NCBI RefSeq assembly: GCF_050908995.1
Contig: NC_135120.1
Location: 18,055,433 to 18,119,432, forward strand
Reading direction: 5' to 3'
Origin: Andrena cerasifolii
Taxonomy: Eukaryota; Arthropoda; Insecta; Hymenoptera; Andrenidae
DNA length: 64,000 bases
In this document: positions 26,701 through 38,700 of the stretch, piece after piece
Layout: each line of letters starts with the position of its first letter
Numbering within the stretch: position 1 is the first letter of the stretch
Notes under the pieces: generated by a model
Told to the model about the DNA's origin: nothing
The model's database searches: none
Seen by the model: only the letters and a program-made list of their open reading frames with translations
Made by a program: the position numbers and the translations under genes

Positions 26701-29700
26701 CAACAGGCAGGAGTTAGCGGGGTAATGAAAAATACAGGAACTGTCGATTACACAAACTCGTAGCAGGATTACGTTGCCCGCCGTAACACGCGTGGCAATA
26801 TGCACCCGCCATCGAAATGACGGTAATCACGAGAAAAGGCCGCGTCTCTCTGTGATCGTCGTTGCGGTGCCGCTAGCCGCCCTCGACCTCTTCTATTTCA
26901 TTTCGTAATCGCCCGCCGTGATGCAGCCCGTTTTTTTTCGAGGGAGCGCCGAGAAAAGGCTCTCGGGATGCACCGATTCGAGGGAACTGGCACGTATTTA
27001 AGTTCAAAGCGCGCCGAGCGGCCTTTGATTACGCTGGCAATTAGCGGCGCATCGTTGACGCGGTCCCCCCTTGCATCGCGAGGACAAACCGCCTCCTCGT
27101 GGCGCGTGGATCGACTGGAGATTCCGATTGAAGTGCATTGAATGCCGCGGCTGAATTAAGTCGTTAGAGAAGACACCTCTTCGACGGAACGATTCGACCG
27201 CGAGCAATCGGGCAGATCGCGTTTACAAAGGCTGTCTGTTGCGTAAGAGGCAACGCTTCTAGCCATTTGCCCGCTATCCCGCCGATCGTGGATATTCATG
27301 AGTTACGAGGACCGGGTCTGATCGATCCTAACGGAATTGTTTAGGGGCGAGCAAGTGTGAGGGACCGTGAGAGCTGCGGCTATTGAAATTCGTTCAAGTT
27401 TATGGGAGGAAAAGGTTGCCCGGTGGAATCGAATTCTCAAGTTCTATGGAGGGAGAGGCGAACCTATTCTCAAGTTATATTTTTTTCGGGTGGGTGTAAA
27501 GGTCAGAAGTGGTTGCAGATAGAAGTGTAACTTTAAGGATCAAACTGATATTGTGTAACTTTAAGAATCAAACCGATAGAAATTTAATAGAAATGATTTA
27601 TAGTTAAAAAGAATTCATATCACTAATTCCTGTAAATCTTCTAAGGGGTCGCCCTTAAATTACGGGAGAGGGGCGAATTTTTAACATTTTCTTACGGCGG
27701 GGAGGGTCAGGTAGCGTCGTACGTAATCATAAAAAATTTTACTTTGAAATCGTCATTTTTAATATTTTTGAATTTTTTAAAATTCGGTTTTGCCACTGAA
27801 AATTCTGAAAAAATTCACAGACACGTGCATCAATGGGCAGAAGGCCTCTGACTTTCTGTATAAGTTTCTATTCGATAGAACAAAAGTATTGGAGCTTAAA
27901 CTGTAAATTACGTTTCACCCTGTAACTACCCTAGTAGTAGGGGTATCGGGTTGAAACTTGGCAGGAATAGTTTTCTTAGAGGAACCTATCGATTGCCGCA
28001 AACAAAGTTCAATTTGGTTTGGCACTTTTCACTATGCTTATACAACTACACCCTTTCCCGAAACCGAGTTAAATGATTGAAATATAAAATCTGACGAATT
28101 CTTATACTGAGGGATGAAGGGGTAAAGAAATCGCCAAAATTATCCTTGCGTGATTTAAGGACGGCCCCGAAATGTATATCCAAACATCGAGATTTTCTTC
28201 CTCCGCATAAAACAGTCTCCAAGGAGCTTGCAATGTAAAAACTGTTCACTTTCGAACGAACCCTCGCACTTACCAGCCCCGCGAGGCGAAAAGGTCAGAT
28301 CCCGCGGTGCACACGAGTATGCATTCGTACATACGATTTGTAAAAAAGCGCGCTACGACCAGCGTGGATATGAAATATTTAAAAACCGATGCCGATGCAC
28401 GCGCGGCGATAATAATTGTGACAATGTTCGGTGCCTCGGTAAGTCATTGTATGCAGATCGAAGAACACGACCGGTATTCGCGGTTAAGTCGTAAATTACA
28501 TATTCGAAGAGTATCGTGACCGCAATGGCGTGTATGCGCCGACGGGGATAACGCGAAGCGACGAATGTATTGTCAACTGGACGAGTCAATAGCGATCGAC
28601 GTTTAGTTGCAAACGTCCAGTGCAGAGCGTTCCCTTTGGCTCGATTATTTCCCCGTGAAAGTTCCGATCGATTATTCACGGATCGGTCAGGAGCCGTGAT
28701 TCATCGCGGATCAGCACCGATCGGCCATTAGTTTCCCAACTTTTTTTCCCTCCATGCAGATCGTTTTGCCACTTTGCCCGCCGCCTCGACGGGCTTTAAT
28801 TCGCGATATTACAGAATAACGATGTTAAACGATTTATAATTGAGTGGAAACAAACCGTGAAATGTTACAGCTCCAATAATTAATAGCTGCCTTTTAACGA
28901 CGAAGGCTTAAAGTTGCGTCGGCTCTCTAAGTTGCCAGCAACAAAGTCGTTTCTAATTGGAGCTCGAAGAATAATAAATTAGTACGTTGCTGTGCCAAGT
29001 TTCGTCAATAGATTTCTCGCTGGGTGCAAAGTAAAGATCGCATCGATTTTGTGAAATCGAGGGTAGAAGTGGTCTGTGAAATTCATTTTATGGCGCGCCC
29101 TGTATAGATGAAGCCTACCTACAAGTAGTGTTCCTGAGTTCTCGATCTTTTCTCTTTCTCGAGAAATAAGAAATTAGATCATACTTCTTGAGAATTCTCG
29201 AGAAATTGAAAACGAATATTACGAAATTTATATTTCTGGAATAATGTTGATTTATCAAACACAAGAAAACTTTAACTAATTGTTCATTCTTGCCCAATTC
29301 GCACAAAACTTGTATAAATGAAAAAACAGATATTAAATATAATTGATTTTTATTTAATACAAAATTTGTGCAACGCGAAACATTACTTTTTTGTGTTAAA
29401 GTAGGTTTTTAATCTATTTCTTTTCTTTTTCTTGTGATAAAATTTGTAGCTGTGGAAAAATATCTTTCGTTCTGAGTGGATGTTGGGTTCATCGTATGTA
29501 GCACACGCAAAAGTTACGGTAAATTGATTGTTCTTCTTCCAGCGGACTGGAAAATATGAAATTTCTATGTTAAAGTCCGGAATTTATATTTTCCTTGGTT
29601 GATACTAAATTCTTGGAGGCTCTCTGCGATTGCTAACTCTAATTGTTTTCTTAATGGTAATTCTTCATTTTGAGGATCCGTAAGTTTTCCAGTATTTTCT

Positions 29701-32700
29701 GTTACTGTTATATTTTCCAAAAAAGTCTAGCTACTTAGAATTTGTTTTGCCGCTTTATACATAGCTGTCTTGGATATTAAATAAAAAAACGCGTGTTTTG
29801 AATCTTTTTGAAGAGATTCTGGATTACATATGCAAAAATTTTGTAAGGGACACAATAATTTTGTCTCTTCTTTTCGATATTTTTTCTTTCATAGCCACAT
29901 GAAACTAATTACTTATTTCAGTAGGTGTACAATTTTTCTAAATTGTTAAATAAGAATTTAAGAGCACCTTCACCAGTAAATAATGCTGAATCTTCTCTAC
30001 TGAGATTTTCTATTGTAATTCATATACGTTCTAATGCTACTAATAAGACTTATTGTAAATTGTAGATGTGTTTATACTTTCGCGATTTCCTTGACTTAAG
30101 TTTCTCGAGGAAGGCAGTATTTCTCGAGAAATCAGAAATAAGCAAATCTTAAAATTTCTCGAGAAATTCTCGAGGAAGAATTCTTGAGAAGGAACACTAC
30201 CTACAAGTATCCCACAACCCAGAAATGGATATCACTGCAGCCACCTTTGCAGCAAGTAGAATATTCGCGTAATCATGCAACAACGAAGAAGAACTGCGCC
30301 ACTTTCGCAGCGTTGGAAGCGCATCGATTCATCCCGGCTCCCCGCAACCTCTCCCCCGTCGGTCCATGACGCAAATCGAGGCTGAATCTGTGCTCACCTT
30401 TCGTCTTCGATTGTCAGTGATTCGGAGCGGCGGGGGCGACCCTCTCTCGTTTCATAACGCGCGCCACGCTGGAAAATAGATTTCGAGCGAAGTGTGATTT
30501 CAAAGGCTTCGGCCCCGTTCGAGATCGGTTGCGTTAGATTTTGCAAATAGGAAGGCAATGATACACAAGCCAAGCCCCGACCTATCTCCCCCTTTTTCCT
30601 CCGACGATTTCTTTCGACTAACCCTTTCAGCGCCAACGTGTATTACGAGATCTTTTGTTCAAGCATCGTTGCCTGATAACTAGACCCGATATCATCGCCC
30701 GAGATATATCGCGGCCGAAGAGACTTGCCTACGTTTTCTACGACCTACCCGCGTCTCCTATCGCCGCGCGGCTGGTGCACGCGGTGAAGGGTGTGCGAAC
30801 GGTGTTCCACGGGGCAAGTGCTAGGCGTGGCTCATAGGAGAAATAAGAAAGGGACCATGCACCGCGCGGCCATATCGGCTGGAAATGCCGGTGGCGTCCA
30901 CCGGAATGTTAACTTCCCATGCTGGGCCTCGCGAGCGACGCACACGAAAAGAAAAGGCGAGTTTCGACCCGGGCCCCTCTCGCAAGGCGAACGTGATCGA
31001 ATCCCGGATTTCGTGCGGCAAGGTCGTGATCCCTGGCCCACAGCAGAGTGCATCGACGCGTCTTTTTCGAATTCAATCGGACGGGATACGCTCTCCAGAG
31101 CTTCTCCCTTTGTTTCGGTTTCACGTGGGCTCCCTGGGACACCGAGTCTCGAGATTCCACTGTCATATGGATGAATCTTTGCCTGGTGGATTATAACAGA
31201 GGAATACTTGGGTAATTTACTTCTACTCGAGAGGGTAGAATTCCTGGATAGGTAAATTGAGCTCTCCGTACAAGTCACGTGTGAGAAACTTCAAAGCCTA
31301 CCGTGAAGCCACCACTTAAGGAGGTTCGATACCGGAGCAAAAATAATGAGAAATCTTTGAAAAGTGTTTTGATCCAATGTCCAAAGTGTAGTCCGCATTC
31401 TGTTAAAATTTCAAGTCGACTGACAGCACGGTTTATGAAAAAATTGAAATCAAAGTTGCGCTCTTATACACAGGCTGTTATGGGAGAAGCGATATAATTT
31501 GTATAAAATGTTACACAGAGTCCTTAAAAATAGTGAGAAAGTCCTAAAAAATGTTGCAATGAAAAGCTTAAGTATTCCTATGAAATTCTAAAAAAAAAAT
31601 GGACATTTACCGTACGGTTTATTAGATAATTGAATAAATAGGCAGCAATGTGCTCGTGTTTTTGGAACTGCCTGAAGGAACTGTTTGAAACGTGGCAACG
31701 CTGTACGCCAGGTAGTCATCTATACAGTGTATACTTGTACAAAGGATACAGTAAAACTTTGTAAAAACACTACCAAGCTGTAAACATGTATTTCGTAATT
31801 TGTTGCGAACCAGGACGAACGCGCAAAGGGACGCCACAAGTGTAAAGTGGAAAGAGAAAAAAAGATGGACGCAAAGCGACGTTGCCGCATTTCGCTCGCA
31901 TATTTTACGCTACTTTTAACGAAAATATTATATTTCCAACTGCATTAAACATACTTTTTGTTTAATTGAATTCCAAAACAAAATATGTAGTAATAATTTT
32001 ATTAGCAATAGACATGTAAATAACATTTTTGTCTACATAATTTTTAAGATTGGTATCACTGCAGAGCTCCCATGTATAAGCATATGCTTACCCCTCTCGC
32101 CGCCTGCCCCGCAAGTGAGGTATCGAACCCCCTTAACACCCCTGAAGGCCGCTGACCTCTCCATTATTGGAGAGGTGTGAATTAGAAGCGCGATCTCCGA
32201 GGATGTCTCCGTTTTTTTTTTGTTGATACTGGATAGACTGGATGCTTCTATCAAAAGACTGAAAGGAAACGGTCTGCAAAGCACGAGCGAACCGTTCGGG
32301 GCAATGAAATCACTGTATTCCTGGCTCGCGCCGTGAATTACCGCCACGTAACTGTTCCTCTATGTATTTTCGCTACGAGCAACGTGGGCACGAGGAAATT
32401 GAATGACGAAACAGTGCCTGAATATAAATGTTCATTGCCCGTGGCTTAATGTGCATTGTAATCTCCACGAGCGCCCGAACTATTTCAATGGGGGTCTCTG
32501 AGCGGCGAAAAATCACGCGCCCAAGATACGCGTTGCGAAACGACGTGCGTATTAGAGGCAGGGACTTGATTGCACGGTGGTCGAATATGTTTCGGAAAGA
32601 AATAATAAATTCTTCGCTCAATTAATTACAATCCGACACGTCGCTCGAGAAGCTCGTGTACTTCGCGAGAAAACGCCGCAGCCATCTTCTTCGCGGGGGT

Positions 32701-35700
32701 TATACTCTGCGAAAGCGTTGCGAATGTGGAAGGGAATTGGCACGTGGGGAGAGAACGCATTTTTTAGAAGCACCTAGTTGCCATTCTAGATTACTGTAAC
32801 GCGTAACAAATTCCCGAAACTCTTTACTCAGAAAAGACTAGTATCGTTTAAACTTCCTTGCCACACACCGAACAATTCATTACGCTCGATATTTCCCCCG
32901 CTTTACGCCAAGCATTGTCGGCATTGCATAGTCGTTTCAGCCCGCAAATACGCGATCTTTTTGTCGGCTCGCCACCGACATGGAAAGCGGCCGCAAGTAT
33001 CTAGCCGTGAATGGGCAAATTCCGCTAATACGGGGATTTTACGCGTACCGTTCGAACAATTAAGGATACGTTCGCCAATAATCATATTCGATCGTTTTCT
33101 TTTAATTTCTATTACTCCGAACGCAGCGTATGGCGCAAAGGCCGCGGCATACCGATCCGTTGATTTTCTCACGTGCAGGAGAATTCATGTAGATTCAATT
33201 TTGTACCGCAGAGAGCACAGAATCGTTTGCCTTTACGAGGCATACATCAGGTACTTATTCTGAAATATCGGCTGAGAATTACTTCAGGAAGTACACCACC
33301 GTTTTCTGTGTTAACTTTATTAATTGTATATTGTAGACTAAAGGGTCTTTATCAGTGGAATAAATAATAATCATTGCGTACAGTGGCTCGCATTAATATT
33401 CGGACACTTTTTAAAATCGCGTAACTTTTTTAGAATTGCTCCAAACAACTTGAGTTTTTTTGAGAAGCTAGAAGGATTAGTTTGCTAACTGACGCGTTTC
33501 GTCGTTTTGAAAAAAAATGTATTTGGTTGGAATAGCGAAAAGAATAGTAAAGGTCGATTTTTAAACTTTTTTCATAATATAATACGATTAATCATTTTAT
33601 CATAAAAAATGAAAATTATTTACGTATAACGATTCTGAAGTAAGTAAAATACAATGTTATGCATTATTTATGTTATTTCAGTCATTTCATTAAGTTATTT
33701 CTGATTACATTACCATCGGTCGAGATGACCGACGTGCGCCTACTAACGTAAATTATTTGGCGCGCCTACTCTCGTGTTAAAGAACATTTAAACCAGCTTC
33801 TCAATCGTCCAGCACAATTTAATGGTCCCGGGCGTGTTTAATGTCCACCGGTCACAGAAATCGCCGAAAAGAGGGGGACAGGTGGAGTCCCGAATAAATC
33901 ACGGGGAAAGCGGCGGATATGTAGCAGCAATATGCAGCGACGAGCAATGACACTTTCGCTAGGGTACTCTTCTCCCTGCAGAAGGTCATTGTACGTGGAA
34001 TACTCTACGGACAAAAGCGTCTACGGAATCCGTAATGAGGAATGGAACAAGAGCGACCGTGTTTAAGTCGAATTTCTAATTCCGCGAGCGAAAGGGAAAA
34101 TCGGCCAGAGGAAAGTTCTGCCGACAATGTCGATGAATCGCAAGCAGCGCTCCCTCCCCTCAGCCGAGCACAATGACGGCTGGCGTTCTTTTTAATGCAA
34201 ATCGAAATCGGACCGTGCGAGATTTATGAATAAATCCCGCGCGATCTTTCCATTGTCTGACGCGGAGCGGTGATTTAATAACAGCCGGTGGATTTTTGGT
34301 GATCTTATTCGATCCGGTAGCCTGACGCCGGCGGAACGCTCGGGGCGAGCCGCAATTTGTGTTTCGAGATCTCGCTGCTTTACATAAGAATCCACGAATT
34401 TGCATTAACACGCTTCGACGAATAATACGCGAAGCCTTGTTTACGTATATAACTCGCTTCCTTTCTTTTTTGTTGTCCAAGTGGCATTCTGAAATTTCTG
34501 ATTTCGCGAGCTGCATAAAGTGTTCCCTCCCTCGTTCCTTGCGCATTCCATCATACTCTGTCAAAACGGTTCGAACTCGTGGCTATTTCGAAACGAAAGG
34601 ATTACTTGGATCGTAAGGAGGCAGTAGATACAGTCGCGCGTGGTCAGCCAACTCCCTGCGCCGGGATCTCTCATGCTATTCCATTGTTGCTGACTCGATT
34701 AGAACTAAGCCGTTTAACTTAGTTCTAATTGCAGGCTAACGAACCATAAATTTAGTACTTGACGTTCAACTGCTGGCAATCATCTCGGGAGACCTACATT
34801 CGCGCAAGTGCTGCTCAGAAGTTTCGAACGTTACTCGATAAGGCGCCTCGAATACTTGGAATACTGCTTGCATCCTGCAGAACCTTCGAGAAATGCAGAC
34901 AATTTCCACAATAATTCCAAGCACAAATAGCGAACAACAGAAACAACGATTAACAGGAGCAAAGAATGCTACGAGTACCGAAGAAAATTCCGTCCCAATT
35001 CCATTAACCCACGCGAGAATTTACCCCAACTGCACGCGAACTTTCTTACGCGGTCGTTGAAGTCACCAGAAGTACCAGCACCGAGGAGAGCAATAACTTC
35101 CAGACGCCCATAGGGCAGACGTCCTATGCTTCCAGCTGGAGCTGAGCCCGCTGTACGAAGACGAATGCAACGATCGATCCTTATTCTCGTCGGATTCACA
35201 CTGGGCACGTAGCGCAGTAGGATTTCTTGTCGAAAAAAAAATGGAAGTGGTACAACAGTTTCCTGCGACGGTGTGACGTTCCACGCGCCAACCGAAAGTG
35301 AAGACAAGTTGATGGCAGGCTCGGTTAAAGGCCGCCGTGTCTCATGCTTATAAAGAACAACCTTTTCGCCGTGATCTTGAAATTAACCAGCTCGACCCGG
35401 TTCTCAAGATGCGCGCGTGATAAACCCGCGAGAAACTGCCGTCGCGCAAAATTGCGGGAAAATACGCTTTTGTGATGGCGCACAGCCGATGACAATAGGC
35501 GGTATGCACAGCTGTGTCGTGGGGAAAAACATATGCGAACGAATGGGGAGCTGATGCGGTTTAAATTATGATTTTACACCGTGGAGACTGAAATTGATTA
35601 ATCGAGGCGTACTTCCTTCTTAGAACTACGCCTCGGATGCTACACGCGCCGTTCGATCCTATTATCTGTAAATAGGTTATTAACGAAGCTGCGTTAATGA

Positions 35701-38700
35701 GGGAATTAATTGCGCCGTTAATGGGGAAGGAAGATGCTAGGTTTCTCAGGGAATTGTAGCTCGGAAAATTTCACGCGTTTCCCTACCTATTATTTGAACG
35801 AGCGAAGAAAATCAGGAACCGGCGTGCTGTTCGCCTGAAAAATTAGTTCCCACTTTCCGAGGAAAACAGTGCGAACGCTGCCTCTGCGTGGTGCATCGGG
35901 AGCTAATTAATCGTAATTAGGAACGTCTGGCAGCTATCTTAACAACGTTGAATCGGTCGATGGCAAAGCCGTCAGGTGTACTCTTTCGTTTAGTATGTAG
36001 AAGATGAATAAACATAAGCTGATAAAAGTGCATCAGACTCCACCCCATTCCCGTTTAAACTCGCTATTAAACCAGACGTACAGGGTGTCCTACCTGGATA
36101 ACTGGAAAGTCAAGTTCATCCGAAGATCACATTGCAGTAGGTCATTGAATTCGTATTAACTTTAACTGACGGAATCTCGAAAAATATGCCAAGCACAGCA
36201 CTGTGTAGGGTAGACCGGGGGGCGATTGTAACACGCTAAATATCTCGAAACATATAATAGATATTAACACCAATTTTCGATATATGATGGACAATGATAG
36301 TTGGGATACACACATCCATGTACTAGGAGTACAGACGCGCAATGGACATTGATAATGAACAAAATAACTTTTCGATACCCTTAAGTAACTTTTTCTTACT
36401 GACTTCAAATTGTAATATAAACACTGACTTTGCAAGTATGTCCTTTTTGGATTTTTCAGTCTGTAATTGGACCTTTTTTTAAAGTAGTACTGATCGTTAC
36501 TTAGCACTTTTATGCGTCTCGTTAGTCAAAATTTATAATTGAAGTTCAAAGGCATGGTCGGGGGCGATTATAACATCGGCAGTCGGGGTCGGTTGTACCC
36601 ATTCAGCTATAAGAATATTTTGTACCGCAGTAAAACCGAATAGTGACAAAGAAGGATAATAGTATTGTCTTGTTTGCATGGAATCCTATAGCATAGCACA
36701 AGCAAACCAAAAGAAAGGTACAATATACTGAATGTAAGAATTGAGCAGATGAAGAATGCACCAGCCAAAATGTGTTTTATTTCTGCCATAATTGCGATAC
36801 CACATAATCGGTTATAGATTTTACTTTTTTCATTTACTATTATAATTTAATAAAATAAATATTTTAATTTTGTAAAGTTAAATTTGTACCCGGGGTCAGG
36901 GACGGTTCTAACACTTTACACGCTTATCAACTTTTATTAATAACTTCGATATTACTTGACATATAGCGAAACTGTTGTGCCTCAATGGTGTCAAATAAGT
37001 GTAATGTAAAAAGTTGTAAATGTAACAGTCGCTGCGCAATCGTACTCCAAAGTCAAAGCGTTACTACCGCCCCCGGTCTACCCTACACGCGAAAAGGAAT
37101 TAAAAATTCATTAAAGAAGCACTAAAGGCGCTCTTAATAAAGTACCCATTAAGTGAATACGTTTAAGTACACTTTCTCCTCTTTTGAACAGGAACTACCC
37201 GCCGTTTGACTTTACGGCTGAGGTGCTCTTTTCGTTCATCGTAATTATTCATAAAACTCCTCGAACCAGCGTTTCTCGTTCTGCAACAACGGCTCGTCGT
37301 AAACTAACTGCAAAAAAAGAAAAAGGAAGAAAAAACACGGCGAAACTATTTCGCCCGTCGCTGCATGGCGCCTGAAAATCGGTAACGCGAAGGCCGTGGC
37401 CATGGTCGGCCTTGGTAGAGGCAGCCCCGGGAATCTCTTCCGATGACTCACGTGCTGGATGGCTGTTCGATCGAAATAAACAGGCGTCCTCAGCGGCGGA
37501 TCGACGCGGGCGATCTTTCCTCGCCGGGGATCGAACTGTTTCTCGGGACGTCCTTAGACGCTGACTCAGGACGTTCCTTGGAAAAGCGTGAATGAACGAC
37601 GGATCGCGCCTTAAAAATAGGACCTTCTCATCGTCACCGGTTGGCTGGTTCAGGATTTGCGTCACGGCTCGCTGCTCGACGGTGTCGTCAGTGCCCGATA
37701 ATACGGAGATGTCGACGTTCGAAGCGACGAAGGAATGCTGAATCGCTGGATCGTCGAAATTGCGCCGAGTTGTGCGTGGTTAGTGTTTAGGCTGCATTCT
37801 GCTACGTGCAACGCCTGAAGAAGATACTTGGAGCACTTGATACGTGCTTGGCTGAAGATCGATTATAAAAATTCACTTGCGCGGAGCGAAGAGGTTCGAT
37901 GAGGGCATATGGAAAGCTTGGTGGATTCGAGATTTACCAGAAGCTAGAAGTCTTTGGTCGAATGAATGCAGTAGCCGATACCAGTTTACGCAAAAGATGG
38001 TGGAGATCGAGAGGTTGAAGCATCTCGGAGCCATCGACCGCATACACAAACGTGTACGTCCAAATATGGCTCCGAGATGGGGCCGAGATTATTAACGATG
38101 CATCAAGATCCGCGAATAGAGCCGAGCTGAATGGATGAAAAAAGTCGATCTCTTCGATCCTAGTTTGCTGCGATATTCAGAATGCTCAAGGACTTAGAGG
38201 CATACAGAAATTAATGAAACGAGGGAAAAAAGTGCAGTAAACTGAGATCGAGAATAAATCGCATTCCTTTAATAAATAAATCGCGTGCTTCTTTTCTTAT
38301 TGTTAACTTCGATTATACTCTATATATTTTATAATACTAAATAAAAACTTAAAAATGAAAGATCGGAAAAAGGACCTTACTGTGTTTCACGTAGAATACT
38401 GCGTCCCTTGAGTCCTTCAAATTAAACAAGTTTTATCTGTTCCCCCATCTACTCTGCTCTGCGAAAATAAGGAAATTATTTTGATGGGCTGTTTCAAGCG
38501 CCCTGCCCAGTACCACGTCGCATAAAGTGGCAAAAACTCCAAGTGTCTCAAGAGGCATTCGAAACTGGTAGAATAAAAAGGGGAGCTGTCTCGGCGGATA
38601 AATTTCCATCCTCCTTGGAGCCCGGAGCGGGATTGTCGAGCACGATCGTAACGATGCTTATCAAGCCGGTGACGAAGAAAATTTCATGAACACAGAGCCG

